64,000 nt of DNA. It comes from Brevundimonas sp. G8 (GTDB lineage Bacteria; Pseudomonadota; Alphaproteobacteria; Caulobacterales; Caulobacteraceae). This document shows, piece by piece, positions 14,436 through 24,189 of the stretch. The notes under the pieces were generated by a model. The model was not told where the DNA came from. It made no database searches and saw only the letters and a list, made by a program, of their open reading frames with translations. The position numbers and the translations under genes are program-made. Location: NCBI RefSeq assembly GCF_902506205.1, contig NZ_LR732816.1:2864993-2928992 (forward strand), read 5' to 3'. Position 1 is the first letter of the stretch. Every line of letters begins with the position of its first letter.

Positions 14436-16184
14436 ATGAGCTTTCTGGATTCCATCGCACCGCTTCTGGCGAGCAGCGCCAAAGAACGCGTCAAGCAGGT
14501 GCCTGTCAGGCTTCTGCTGGCCGCCCTGGTGGCATGGGCGATGAATGAAGCCGTGATGGTGCAATGGATTCCGCTGTGGCTGGCGGCCGCCGTGCTGGTG
14601 CAGGGCGTGGAACTGTTGGCCATGGCGCCATTCAGGCGAGCAGAACCGTCAAGCAGTCGTTTGGCGGTCGCCGTCGGCCTGGCGTCCACGACCCTCATGG
14701 CGACAACCTATGCCATAATCGCGCTGGTCATTTGGTCCACCAATCATCCGGCCTTGGTGACCTTGGCCGCCTTGACGATGGCGGGCGGGCTCTTGACCAA
14801 TGTCGCGTCCGGCATCGCCTCACGGATGATCTTCTTCATCGGCGGCAGTCCCTATCTTGCGGCCTTGGCGCTGATGCCAGTGATCAAGGTGACGCAAGGG
14901 GATACGCGCGGCGTTGTGGTCATGACCCTGTCCGCCGCCTTGTTCGTCGGCATGGTGTTGAACATCTATTGGCGTGTGCACGGGTCGCGCGAAGCCGAGG
15001 TCCAGTCCCGCGCCGAGGCCGAGCAGCGTCTGGAGCAGGCGCAGGCGGCCATGGCGGATCGCGCGGCGATGGCCGCCATCGTCAGCCATGAACTGCGCAC
15101 GCCCGTCAGCGCCATCCTGGCCGGCGCCCACGTCATTCGCGGCGGTAAGCTGCCTGAGCAGCGCGAGGAGACCGCCGACCTGATCATTGACGCCGGGCAG
15201 CTGATGACCGGAATGCTGAACGATCTGCTGGACCACTCCAAGATGGAGGCGGGGGCGATGTCGATGGAGAGCCGCGATTTCGAGCTGGGCGACCTGGTTC
15301 GCGACACGGCGCGGTTCTGGGCGGCGCCGGCGGCGGAGAAGGGGCTGACGCTGGAAATGTCAGGCGTAGAGGGCGACGCTGTCTGGCTGCGCGGCGATCC
15401 CTACCGCCTGCGCCAGATCATCAACAATCTGGTGTCCAACGCGATCAAGTTCACGCCGTCCGGCACGATCCGGCTGCAGGCCGAAGCGCCGCGCGCCGAC
15501 GGCCGCGATCGTCTGACCCTGACCGTCACCGATCAGGGTGCGGGTATTGCGCCCGACGCGATGAGCCGGCTGTTCACGCCGTTCGCGCAAGGCTCCGCCG
15601 AGGTGGCGCGCACCTATGGCGGGACAGGTTTGGGCCTGACCGTCAGCCGGGAACTGGCGCGCTTGATGGGCGGCGACCTGACGGTCACGAGCGTGGCGGG
15701 GCAGGGGGCCGCCTTTACTCTGTGCGTCGATCTGCCTGCAGGTGAGCCGAAGGAGGCTGAAGACAGCCTAGACGCCGCGGCGCCGGTGCTGGCGCGCCGA
15801 ATCCGGGTGCTGGCCGTTGACGATCACGAGATCAATCGCCGCACCATCTCTCTGGTGCTCCAGCCGCTGGACGTGGATCTGGCGACGGCATCGGACGGGC
15901 ATCTGGCGCTGTCGCTGCTGGCCGAGCGGGCGTTCGACGTGGTGCTGATGGACGTGAACATGCCGGGCATCGACGGTAACGAGGCGACGCGACGGCTGCG
16001 CGCCTCGGGCGGCCTTAACGCCGCCGTGCCGGTGATCGGTTTTAGCGCAGGGACGGAGGCCGAGCAGGTTCAGGCCTGCTATGCCGCCGGGATGACGGAC
16101 TGGCTGGCCAAGCCGCTGGAGCCCAGGAAACTGTACGACGCCCTGCACCGCGCGACGTCGGCTGCGGCAAGGGCGGCGGCCTAG
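14436..16184 (+). CDS. Hybrid histidine kinase (membrane domain, HisKA, HATPase, receiver)
   Basis: The 582-residue protein has about six hydrophobic segments within residues 23-180, a short coiled coil (EAEQRLEQAQAAMADRAA), a HisKA domain with phospho-accepting His218 in SHELRTP, a HATPase domain (NNLVSNAIKFTP, DQGAGIAPD, GGTGLGLTVSREL) and a C-terminal receiver with phospho-Asp at about 506 in LMDVNMPG. No periplasmic sensor domain is visible, so the signal may be sensed in the membrane. ATG 14436 is preceded by GGGGG; a GTG five codons upstream is possible. Its stop shares the bases CTAG with the convergent aminotransferase stop. The partner is not encoded nearby. Confidence 0.93.
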   Translation: MSFLDSIAPLLASSAKERVKQVPVRLLLAALVAWAMNEAVMVQWIPLWLAAAVLVQGVELLAMAPFRRAEPSSSRLAVAVGLASTTLMATTYAIIALVIWSTNHPALVTLAALTMAGGLLTNVASGIASRMIFFIGGSPYLAALALMPVIKVTQGDTRGVVVMTLSAALFVGMVLNIYWRVHGSREAEVQSRAEAEQRLEQAQAAMADRAAMAAIVSHELRTPVSAILAGAHVIRGGKLPEQREETADLIIDAGQLMTGMLNDLLDHSKMEAGAMSMESRDFELGDLVRDTARFWAAPAAEKGLTLEMSGVEGDAVWLRGDPYRLRQIINNLVSNAIKFTPSGTIRLQAEAPRADGRDRLTLTVTDQGAGIAPDAMSRLFTPFAQGSAEVARTYGGTGLGLTVSRELARLMGGDLTVTSVAGQGAAFTLCVDLPAGEPKEAEDSLDAAAPVLARRIRVLAVDDHEINRRTISLVLQPLDVDLATASDGHLALSLLAERAFDVVLMDVNMPGIDGNEATRRLRASGGLNAAVPVIGFSAGTEAEQVQACYAAGMTDWLAKPLEPRKLYDALHRATSAAARAAA

Positions 16185-17305
16185 GCTCGGGCGGCGAACC
16201 AGGGGCGCAGGCGGTTCAGGGCGTCCTCGATCTCGGGCGTCGAGACGGCGAAGCTGAAGCGGATGAAGCGGTGGCCATCGACTGGGTCGAAATCAACGCC
16301 GGGCGCGGTGGCTACGCCGGTGTCTCGCAGCAACTGTTCGCAGAAGGCGACGCTGTCGTCCGTCAGATGGCCGATGTCGGCCCAGATGTAGAAGGCGCCG
16401 TCCGGCGGGGCGATCTTCTTCAAACCCAGAGCAGGCAGAGCGTCCAGCATCAGCTCGCGATTACGGGCGTAGTTGTGGATGTGGCCCTCCAACTCATCGA
16501 CAGCTTCCATGGCGACCAGGCCGGCGTGCTGACTGAGGCTGGGCGGCGTCAGGAACATGTTGCCGATATAGGCGCGGGCGGCGTCGATCCGGGCCTCGGG
16601 GACCAGCAACCAGCCCAAGCGCCAGCCGGCCATGCTCCAATATTTGGAGAAGCTGTTGATCACCACGGCGTCGGGGGCGAACTGCAGCATCGACGGGGTC
16701 GGGCCGACGTAGCTGAGGCCGTGATAGATCTCGTCGGAGACGATGGCGATGTCTCGCGCTCGGCAGACCTCGGCGATGGCGGCGAGTTCGGCATCGGGGA
16801 TGATGGTGCCGGTTGGATTGGCCGGGCTGGCGATGATGACGCCGGCAGGGGCGGGATCCAGGGCTTGGAGTTGGGCGGCGGTCAACTGGAACCGGGTGTC
16901 GGGGCCGCAGGCGATCTCTACCGGCTCAAGGTGCAGGGCCCGCAAAGTGTTGCGATAGGCGACATAGCCGGGACGGGCCAGGGCGATGCGGTCGCCGGAC
17001 TTGAACTGGGTGCTGAGCGCGAGCACAAGGGCCGGCGAGGCGCCGCAGGTCAGCAGGATGCGGTCGGGATCGACCGTGACGCGGTAGCGGTCGTTATACA
17101 GGCGGGCGATGCGGGCGCGCAGGTCGGGGCTTTCCCAGTAACCCATGGCGTCGGCGTCCAGCACCGTGTGAGCGCGGGCGATGGCGGCGGCAGGGGCGCC
17201 GGTCGAGGGCTGGCCGAACTCCATATGGATGATCGACCGGCCTTCGGCCTTCAACTGGTGCGCCAGTCGGCTGACGGAGATGGCGCGGAAGGGTTCGACG
17301 GTCAT
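16181..17305 (-). CDS. Class I/II PLP-dependent aminotransferase
   Basis: The 374-residue enzyme belongs to the aspartate aminotransferase fold type I. The PLP-binding Lys lies in NSFSKYWSMAGWRLGW; SPANPTGTIIP and IVSDEIYHGLSY carry the cofactor-contacting Asn, Asp and Tyr; RFSFAV near the end contains the substrate carboxylate Arg. The substrate cannot be set from sequence. Start MTVEPFRAI at 17305 was chosen; an ATG at 17326 would overlap rsmA by 14 bp. It is the last gene of the lptF-rsmA series and may simply be co-transcribed. Confidence 0.9.
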   Translation of the reverse strand: MTVEPFRAISVSRLAHQLKAEGRSIIHMEFGQPSTGAPAAAIARAHTVLDADAMGYWESPDLRARIARLYNDRYRVTVDPDRILLTCGASPALVLALSTQFKSGDRIALARPGYVAYRNTLRALHLEPVEIACGPDTRFQLTAAQLQALDPAPAGVIIASPANPTGTIIPDAELAAIAEVCRARDIAIVSDEIYHGLSYVGPTPSMLQFAPDAVVINSFSKYWSMAGWRLGWLLVPEARIDAARAYIGNMFLTPPSLSQHAGLVAMEAVDELEGHIHNYARNRELMLDALPALGLKKIAPPDGAFYIWADIGHLTDDSVAFCEQLLRDTGVATAPGVDFDPVDGHRFIRFSFAVSTPEIEDALNRLRPWFAARA

Positions 17306-17312
17306 GGCAGTC

Positions 17313-18122
17313 TCAGGCAAGGGCATCCGCCAGACGCAGGAAGCCCGCCACGTCGATGGTCTCGGCGCGGGCGTCCGGTTCGACGCCGGCGGCCTCGCAC
17401 AGGGCGGCGCCGCCGAGCTGTTTCAGGCTGGAGCGGAGCATCTTGCGGCGCTGGCCGAAGGCGGCGGCGGTGACGCGCTCCAGCTTCTTCAGCCGTTCGG
17501 GCGACGGGCGTTCGTCCAGCGGGACCAGGTGGACCACGGCGGAGGCCACCTTGGGCGGCGGGGTGAAGGCGGCGGCGGGCAGATGCATGACGATGCGTGC
17601 GGTGCAGACGGCCTGGGAGATGACCGCCAAGCGGCCGTAGGCGTCTTCGCCTGGCCCTGCGGCGACGCGCTCGGCGACCTCCTTCTGGAACATCAGGGTC
17701 AGGCTGTGCGGCAGCCAGGGGCCCGTCAGCCATTTAATTAGCAGGGGGGTGCCGACGTTGTAGGGCAGGTTGGAGACCATATGGGCGGGGCCGGAGACCA
17801 GATCAGCCTCCTTCACCTTCAGCGCATCGGCCTCGACGATGGTCAGGCGGCCGGAGCCGTCGTCCAGTTCGGTCAGCAGGGGGATGAAGCGCGGATCCTT
17901 TTCCACCAGAACCACAGGACCGGCGTCGGATTCCAGCAGGGCGCGCGTCAGGCCGCCAGGGCCGGGGCCGACCTCTATCACCGCGCGGCCCTCGAACGGG
18001 CCCGCCATGCGGACGATCTTGCGCGTCACATTGAGGTCCAGCAGGAAATGCTGGCCGAAGCTCTTCTTGGCCGAAAGGCCGTGGGCGTCGAGGGTTTCTC
18101 GGAGGGAAGGAAGGTCGGTCAC
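17313..18122 (-). CDS. rsmA: 16S rRNA dimethyladenosine transferase
   Basis: RsmA (KsgA) dimethylates two adjacent adenosines in helix 45 of 16S rRNA late in 30S assembly. Motifs seen are KSFGQHFLLDLNVTRKIV at the N-terminus, the SAM-binding VIEVGPGPGGLTRALLE, and the catalytic NLPYNVGTPLL. Length 269 is normal. It follows pdxA, the classical surA-pdxA-rsmA order. Confidence 0.97.
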   Translation of the reverse strand: MTDLPSLRETLDAHGLSAKKSFGQHFLLDLNVTRKIVRMAGPFEGRAVIEVGPGPGGLTRALLESDAGPVVLVEKDPRFIPLLTELDDGSGRLTIVEADALKVKEADLVSGPAHMVSNLPYNVGTPLLIKWLTGPWLPHSLTLMFQKEVAERVAAGPGEDAYGRLAVISQAVCTARIVMHLPAAAFTPPPKVASAVVHLVPLDERPSPERLKKLERVTAAAFGQRRKMLRSSLKQLGGAALCEAAGVEPDARAETIDVAGFLRLADALA

Positions 18123-18130
18123 ACGCCCTG

Positions 18131-19135
18131 TTAGCGCGCGGCGCGGGCCGCCGCCATCTCCGATGCCAGACGAATGGCGGCGATCAGGCTATCGGGACGC
18201 GCGATACCCTTGCCCGCGATGTCGAAGCCGGTGCCGTGGTCGGGCGAAGTGCGGATGATTGGCAGGCCCAGAGACACGTTCACGCCACCCCAGAAGTCCA
18301 GCGTCTTGACGGGGATCAGGGCCTGATCGTGGTACATGCAGATGGCCGCCTCATAGGTCGCGCGCGCCTCGTCATGGAACATCGTGTCGGCGGGTCTGGG
18401 ATCGGTGATGTCGATGCCTTCGGCGCGGAGCTGTTCGGCGACGGGGATCAGAATGTCGAGTTCCTGAAGCCCGAGGGCGCCGCCTTCGCCGGCGTGCGGG
18501 TTCAGGGCGGCCATGGCCAGGCGAGGGCGGGCGATGCCGAAATCGCGCTTCAGGCTTTCGTGCACCACGCGGGCGGTGCGGGCGACACGCTCGGCCGTGA
18601 CCAGTTCTGGCACCTGGTCTAGGGCGACGTGGATGGTGACGAGACAGGCGCGCAGGTCTTGCGCCGTCAGCATCATCACCGGGCCGCGCGTGCCGGGATA
18701 TGGCGCATCCGCAGTCAGTTCAGCGATGAACTCCGTATGGCCGGGAAAGCGGAAGCCAGAGGCGTACATCGGCGCCTTGGCGATAGGAGCGGTGACAACA
18801 CCGGAAGCCTCGCCGGACAGGGCGAAGCTGACGGCCTCTTCGATCCCGTTCGCGACGGCCGAAGCGTTGGCGGGATCGGGCTTTCCGACCTCGACCGGCG
18901 CGGGAAGGGGGCGGTGGATGACCGGAAGCGCCGAGGCGAACCGGCCTTGGGAATCGCTGGGCAGGTTCACTTCGACTACCGGCACGTCTTGGGCACGCAG
19001 GAGGTCTACGTCGCCGATAACGGCGAAGGCGAGCGGCTGATCCTTCAGAGCCTTCCAGGCGGCGGCGACGATCTCGGGCCCGACGCCGGCGGGCTCGCCG
19101 AGCGTCAGAACCAGAGGCGCGACCGCTGGGGTCAT
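18131..19135 (-). CDS. pdxA: 4-hydroxythreonine-4-phosphate dehydrogenase
   Basis: PdxA oxidises 4-phosphohydroxy-L-threonine in the DXP-dependent pathway to pyridoxal 5'-phosphate. Signatures include GEPAGVGPEIV at the N-terminus, the metal-binding His in FPGHTEFIAEL, NPHAGEGG, and MYHDQALIPVKTLDF near the C-terminus. The 334-residue length is normal. It overlaps surA by 4 bp and precedes rsmA by 8 bp. Confidence 0.97.
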   Translation of the reverse strand: MTPAVAPLVLTLGEPAGVGPEIVAAAWKALKDQPLAFAVIGDVDLLRAQDVPVVEVNLPSDSQGRFASALPVIHRPLPAPVEVGKPDPANASAVANGIEEAVSFALSGEASGVVTAPIAKAPMYASGFRFPGHTEFIAELTADAPYPGTRGPVMMLTAQDLRACLVTIHVALDQVPELVTAERVARTARVVHESLKRDFGIARPRLAMAALNPHAGEGGALGLQELDILIPVAEQLRAEGIDITDPRPADTMFHDEARATYEAAICMYHDQALIPVKTLDFWGGVNVSLGLPIIRTSPDHGTGFDIAGKGIARPDSLIAAIRLASEMAAARAAR

Positions 19136-20493
19136 TTGAACTCGATCAGGGCGTCGCTGCGCAGATCGCGCAGGTAGCGACGCTCCAGCACGGCCAGGTT
19201 CTGGCTGCGCAGACGATTTTCGACCTGCTGGCGGTTCGGCGCCTCGGGACCGCCGACGCGGCGACCGCAGACGGCGACGAGATGCAGGCCCAGCGGGGTA
19301 CGGATTGGCGTGGAGATGGCGCCGATCTCGCCGGTGCGGGCGAACTGCTGGAACTGGGGCGCCAGGTTGGCGACGTCGGATTCGCCCAGATCGGCGCCTA
19401 GTACGCCCTGGGTCGCGCGCGCTTGGGAGATGATGTTGTCGCAGGTCAGGCCGTTGCGTAGGTCTTCCAACTTGGTAGTCGCGGCGGCGACATCGGCTTC
19501 CGATGCGGTGTCCGGCAGTTCGACCATGACCTGACGCAGGGAGACCAGACTGGTAGCGGCACCGTCACGCTTGTCGCGCAAATAGATGATGTAGACGCCG
19601 CCATCGACGACGATAGGGTTGGACAGCTGGCCGGCTTGAAGCTGGTCCAAGACCGCCTGGACGGCTGGCTGGACCGAATCCTTGACGATCCAGCCGGCGT
19701 CGCCGGGCACGCGAGCGTTTGCGGACGGGGCCGAGGAGAACTGCTGGGCGACGGCCTGGAAGGGCGCGCCCTGGATGATCTGCTGCACCAGCTGACGGGC
19801 GCCGTTCAGGGCTGCCTGGGCGCCGCCGACGCGCGCGGCGTCGATGTAGATTTCACCGATCAGGAACTGGGGCTTGGACGCCGCCTCGTTCAGGCGACGG
19901 ACTTCCTGATCGACCTGAAGGGTGCTGGCGCGGGCGCGGCTGTTGAAACGACCGGGAATCAGCTGGCTCCAGCCGATCTGGGTGCGCAGGTTCTCGCGGA
20001 AGGCGGCGGGCTGAATGCCGCCCTGTTGAAGGAACTGGAGATAGGCAGCGGGCGCCGTGCCGGCGGCGCGGGCCATTTCCGCGATTTCGGCGTCGACCTC
20101 TTCATCCGTGACCTTGAGGCTCTCGAACTTGGCCATCTCCTGGTTCTTCAGGCGATCCTCGATCAGGGCGTTCAGCGCGGCCTGCTGGATGGCGGGCAGG
20201 TTCTGCTCGGTCGGCTGGACCTGTGACGAGGCGATCAGCATCAGCATGCGCTGGCGCAGATCATAGCCCGTGATGATCTTGTCGTTGACGGTGGCGACGA
20301 TGCCGTCCGCCATCTCGAACTGAGGTTCCGCCCGCGCCGTAGCGGGCGCTTCCTCCGCCGCGGGATTGGGCGCGCCGGCCGCAGGGCCTTGCGCAGGCGC
20401 CTGCACGGGAGCGGGGGCCGTCTGGCCATGGGCAGAACCGGCGAGCAGGAACGCCGCGAGCGCAGCCCCCGTCGAATAACGCATCAAACCCAT
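19132..20493 (-). CDS. surA: Periplasmic peptidyl-prolyl isomerase/chaperone SurA
   Basis: SurA escorts unfolded outer-membrane proteins across the periplasm. The 453-residue protein has a cleavable signal peptide (residues 1-23, ending GSAHGQ), a low-complexity Pro/Ala stretch to about residue 50, the SurA N-terminal domain (VATVNDKIITGYDLRQRM) and rotamase-like segments (SSAPSANARVPGDAGWIVKDSV). AGGACGACC precedes ATG 20493. It lies between lptD and pdxA; SurA assists assembly of LptD in other bacteria, so the pairing makes functional sense. Confidence 0.93.
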   Translation of the reverse strand: MGLMRYSTGAALAAFLLAGSAHGQTAPAPVQAPAQGPAAGAPNPAAEEAPATARAEPQFEMADGIVATVNDKIITGYDLRQRMLMLIASSQVQPTEQNLPAIQQAALNALIEDRLKNQEMAKFESLKVTDEEVDAEIAEMARAAGTAPAAYLQFLQQGGIQPAAFRENLRTQIGWSQLIPGRFNSRARASTLQVDQEVRRLNEAASKPQFLIGEIYIDAARVGGAQAALNGARQLVQQIIQGAPFQAVAQQFSSAPSANARVPGDAGWIVKDSVQPAVQAVLDQLQAGQLSNPIVVDGGVYIIYLRDKRDGAATSLVSLRQVMVELPDTASEADVAAATTKLEDLRNGLTCDNIISQARATQGVLGADLGESDVANLAPQFQQFARTGEIGAISTPIRTPLGLHLVAVCGRRVGGPEAPNRQQVENRLRSQNLAVLERRYLRDLRSDALIEFK

Positions 20494-20565
20494 TGGTCGT
20501 CCTGATTCCTCACAGCGGTCCGCCAGCCAGGCCGGCAGGCGGTCGCGCCCCGTAAAGCGTCATGC

Positions 20566-23016
20566 TCAACGCATGTCGCCCTGTCCATAACCTGAACCTC
20601 CGAAAGTGGCGAGGTTTAGGCGTACATAGATGCCTTCCGACGGGCCGCCCGGCCGCGCGCGGGTGTTGTCGCGGCGATATCCCAGTTCGAAGCGCAGGCA
20701 ATCGTCATCGAAGAGCACGCCGACTTCGGATCTGGTGATCTCGTTCTGATCCAGATCGGCGATGCCGGCGACCGCGACGCCCCAGTTGCCATAGACGAAC
20801 TGCTGACCCGCCAGTTGGACGAACTCGTAGTTCCGGTTCAGCACGCCATCGATCGGATTCGACTGATCCAGGATGTAGCTGACAGTGGCCAGGTTGCGAC
20901 GGCCCCAGCGGCCATCGACGGCGGCCTCGGCGCGGCGCACGTCGCCCGAGCCGTCGATGGTGGCGTGAACCCAACTGCGGATGCGGTCGGACGGCGAATA
21001 GTCACCCTGAACCACCCAGTCGGAGGTCTCCGCCGCCAGGCCTGTCGGATCGTACAGGCGCGCAGGATCGTCGGGGATCGAGGTGCGGAAGTCGTCCTGC
21101 TGGTCGAAGCGATAGCTCCGGCCGACGAACAGGCTGGCCTTGCGACCTTCGGCCCAGCGGACAGTGGCGCGTCCGCCGGCGGTCAGGCGCACACCGCCCT
21201 CCAACAGGTCGTAGCCGGAGAAACGGTCCATGCGGAACAGGGACGATTCGTCCAGTTCCAGAACCTGGGAGTCCTCGATGGGGATGCGGCGATCCAGGCT
21301 GACCTTGTTGGAGACCGACAACTGGCCAACCGGCTCAAGGATGATGTCGGTGTCGCTGACCCGTTTGACCAGAGGATAGCTGACATCCACGCCGGCGCTG
21401 AGGCGTGAACGGCTGACAGTCGCGTCGCTGTCGATCCCCAGCATCGGGGGCAGGTCGGACATGGAATAGAGATCGACGCGGGTGTCGATGAACGGCTCGA
21501 TGCGCACGCCGACCGGCAGGATGACGGTGCGCCGCCACTCCACTTGGCCCGTGATGCGCCGGCTGTCGACGCCGCTGAGACCGGCCGTAACGGGGGGCAC
21601 GATCTCGGGGTTGAGAATCGGCGCGCCGACGAAGGCGTCGCGATAGAGAGATACGGCCGAGCCCTTAAGGCGCAGACGCCCGCCAAGAATGAGTTCGTGC
21701 GGCTCCCAGCGCGCGTCGATCAGCGGCGCGACCAGAGGCAGCGTGTCGTCGTTCTCGAACACCTTGAAGCCATTGGCGTCGCGGAAGTCGTTCGCGGCGA
21801 AGGCGGGGTTCAGACGCAGGCTCTGGATGGAGAATGCCGCGACCGAAACATAGGATCGGTCGGTCTGATGCTCGGCGTAGATCTGACTGATCAGGCGACG
21901 GCGGTCGCCGTAGTAGAGGCCGTTGTCCTGATAGGGCGTACGGATGTCGTAACGGTCGAACAGGGTCTTGTCCGAGGTCCGCTCGGCCGTGAAACCGAAG
22001 CGCCAGGGACCGTCGGGGTCGAACTCGCCGTGCGACAGCAGATAGCTGCGGCTTTTGCGGTCGCCAAAATCGACGTTGCTCTCGAAGTCGCCGTCGCCGT
22101 CCGAATCGAAATCGCCGAATTCGCGGGCGTAGGTATAGCCGCCGCGCGCCACGATCATGCCGTTGGCGAACCGGCGGCGCCATTGCAGGTTCAGCAGCGG
22201 CGCGACGGAGGTGTTGATCTGGGGACTGATCAGCCAGTCCTCGGACGGCGAGACGACGTGAAGGTAGGGAACCTCGACCGAGACGCCGCGCCCTTCGTCA
22301 TAGTTGACGATCGGCACGAGGAAGCCCGAGGCCCGCTCAACCGACGGGTCAGGGTGGGCGAAGAAGGGCGTGTAGAAAACCGGAATGGGGCCGATGTAGA
22401 AGACCGCGTTTCGATACAGGATGGCGCGTAGCTGCTCGTCCTGAACGACCTTTTCCGCCTGGATCGAGATGGTGGGACGGCGTGGGCCATTCGCATCGCA
22501 GATCGGGCAGGGGGTGAAACGGGCGTAGTTCAGCTCGTTGACGTTCTCGCTGCGACGGACGGCCGTGGCGGCCATCAGACTGGCGCCATTGCTCAGGCGC
22601 GTGGCGAAATCGACCGCGACGCCGGTGGTTAGATCTTTGTCCAGCTCCAGCCGGCTAGCGTAGACGACGGTGCCGTCAGGCGCGATGGCCTCGACGTCGC
22701 CCTCGCCGGTGGCCGAGCCGACGTTCAGGTCATAGGCGAGATTTTCGCCGCGCAGCACATGGCCGCGTGTGCGGACATAGGCGCGGTTTTCAGGCGTGCC
22801 GCTGACGATGATTTTGTCGCCGTCGCGCCGGGCGCTGTCGGCGTCGACATAGACGGCCTGGGGCGGCAGTCCGTCAGCAGGCGCTGTCGTGGCTGTCGCC
22901 GGGGCCATTTGGGCTAGAGCAGGCGTGGCGAAGGGCGCGCAGGCGACCAGGGCCGCACCGGCGAGAAGCCTTGCTCTGAAAGCGTTGAAGCGCCGATCGC
23001 GGCGATCACCCTGCAT
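20566..23016 (-). CDS. lptD: LPS-assembly protein LptD
   Basis: LptD is the outer-membrane barrel that, with LptE, places lipopolysaccharide in the outer leaflet. The 816-residue product has a signal peptide (about residues 1-35, ending TPALAQ), an OstA/LptA-like periplasmic beta domain (VYVDADSARRDGDKIIVSG, RGENLAYDLNVGSATGEG) and a long C-terminal beta-barrel. CPICDANGP carries a cysteine pair in the early domain. The last barrel strand ends near YVRLNLATFGG. It is downstream of lptG and upstream of surA. Confidence 0.95.
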   Translation of the reverse strand: MQGDRRDRRFNAFRARLLAGAALVACAPFATPALAQMAPATATTAPADGLPPQAVYVDADSARRDGDKIIVSGTPENRAYVRTRGHVLRGENLAYDLNVGSATGEGDVEAIAPDGTVVYASRLELDKDLTTGVAVDFATRLSNGASLMAATAVRRSENVNELNYARFTPCPICDANGPRRPTISIQAEKVVQDEQLRAILYRNAVFYIGPIPVFYTPFFAHPDPSVERASGFLVPIVNYDEGRGVSVEVPYLHVVSPSEDWLISPQINTSVAPLLNLQWRRRFANGMIVARGGYTYAREFGDFDSDGDGDFESNVDFGDRKSRSYLLSHGEFDPDGPWRFGFTAERTSDKTLFDRYDIRTPYQDNGLYYGDRRRLISQIYAEHQTDRSYVSVAAFSIQSLRLNPAFAANDFRDANGFKVFENDDTLPLVAPLIDARWEPHELILGGRLRLKGSAVSLYRDAFVGAPILNPEIVPPVTAGLSGVDSRRITGQVEWRRTVILPVGVRIEPFIDTRVDLYSMSDLPPMLGIDSDATVSRSRLSAGVDVSYPLVKRVSDTDIILEPVGQLSVSNKVSLDRRIPIEDSQVLELDESSLFRMDRFSGYDLLEGGVRLTAGGRATVRWAEGRKASLFVGRSYRFDQQDDFRTSIPDDPARLYDPTGLAAETSDWVVQGDYSPSDRIRSWVHATIDGSGDVRRAEAAVDGRWGRRNLATVSYILDQSNPIDGVLNRNYEFVQLAGQQFVYGNWGVAVAGIADLDQNEITRSEVGVLFDDDCLRFELGYRRDNTRARPGGPSEGIYVRLNLATFGGSGYGQGDMR

Positions 23017-23049
23017 AGGCCATCCGTATTCTGAGAAGCGAGCGCCCGA

Positions 23050-24189
23050 TTAGCCGTCTTCGGTATAGAACAGCAAGGTAAAGGCTGCGAGCGCCGTCAG
23101 AACGGGTGGCAGCCACGCGGCGACAAAGGGCGCTACGACCTCGGCCGATCCCATCGCCGACGAAAACTGGTTCAGGAAAAAGAAGGCGAAACCCAGGACC
23201 ACGGCGGAAACGCTCATCCGCGCCAAATCGCCCAGACGCATCAGCCGAAGCGAGAAGGCGGCGGCCAGGATCGACATGGCGGCGAACACCAAGGGCGTGG
23301 CCAGAAGCTGCTGGAAGCGCAGTCGGTAGGCCGTGGAGGTGAAGCCGGCGTTCTCGATGCGGCTGATCTGGTTGGGCAGCGACCAGAAGGGGGTCGATTG
23401 CGGCCGCGCGAAACGGTCGAAGGCCTCTTCGTCGGCCAAACTGGAGACTAGGGTCAGGCTGGAATAGGTCACGGCGCGCTGGCCGATCTGGGCGCCGACC
23501 GCGTCGGTCAACCGCCAGGCTCCCGCATTCAATGAGGCCGATTTGGCGTCGATCCGTTCCGAGAAGGTGCGGCCGCCGCCGGGCGCGGTGGTGTAGATGA
23601 AGAAGCTGACGTTCAGCAGGCGGGCGTTGGCGCGGTCCTGCTGTCCGGCGCGGATGATCATCTGACGCTGGTCGTCGCCTTCACGCAGCCAGATCGCCTC
23701 CTTGGGATCGCCGCCGGGCGCCGTGCCGGAGATTCGCGCGCGTTCGCGCTGCCACAGGCCATCGCCGGCCGAGGCCAGCGGCCCCAGCACGGTCACCGTC
23801 AGCACGCCCAGGACGAAGGCCATGCCGGCGGCTGGCAGGACGAAGCGCCAGGCGGACACGCCGGCGGCGCGCATGGCGATCAGTTCGCTGCGTCGGTTCA
23901 GGCTGATGAAGGCCGACAGGGTGCCGAACAGGAAGACGAACGGCATCAGCTGCACGATGACCGACGGCGACTTCAGCAGCACCAGACCGAAAATTCGCAC
24001 GGCCGACAGGTCTTGAGCCGAGCCGACGCCGCGCGAGACCTCGACGAAGTCGATCAGCATGACCAGGGCCGAGATCACGGCCAGGGCCACGCCCAGGGAC
24101 TTGAGCTGCTGGACCAGCACATAGCGTTCGATCCCGCCGAGACGGGGAATGTGCGGCGAACGACGGGCCGGCATGAGCGCGGTGGTCAT
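23050..24189 (-). CDS. lptG: LPS export ABC transporter permease LptG
   Basis: LptG is one of the two membrane permeases of the LptB2FG transporter that extracts LPS from the inner membrane. The 379-residue protein has N-terminal helices at about residues 20-110, a periplasmic beta-jellyroll region and C-terminal helices, the YjgP/YjgQ architecture. A longer frame starts at 24225 but ATG 24189 overlaps the lptF stop as ATGA, which fits coupling. LptB is not encoded in this window. Confidence 0.95.
   Translation of the reverse strand: MTTALMPARRSPHIPRLGGIERYVLVQQLKSLGVALAVISALVMLIDFVEVSRGVGSAQDLSAVRIFGLVLLKSPSVIVQLMPFVFLFGTLSAFISLNRRSELIAMRAAGVSAWRFVLPAAGMAFVLGVLTVTVLGPLASAGDGLWQRERARISGTAPGGDPKEAIWLREGDDQRQMIIRAGQQDRANARLLNVSFFIYTTAPGGGRTFSERIDAKSASLNAGAWRLTDAVGAQIGQRAVTYSSLTLVSSLADEEAFDRFARPQSTPFWSLPNQISRIENAGFTSTAYRLRFQQLLATPLVFAAMSILAAAFSLRLMRLGDLARMSVSAVVLGFAFFFLNQFSSAMGSAEVVAPFVAAWLPPVLTALAAFTLLFYTEDG

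Noticed and set aside
16271..17473. 400-residue plus-strand ORF
   Set aside because: Shadow of the minus-strand aminotransferase and rsmA genes; composition is Gly/Asp/Val-biased with no domain.
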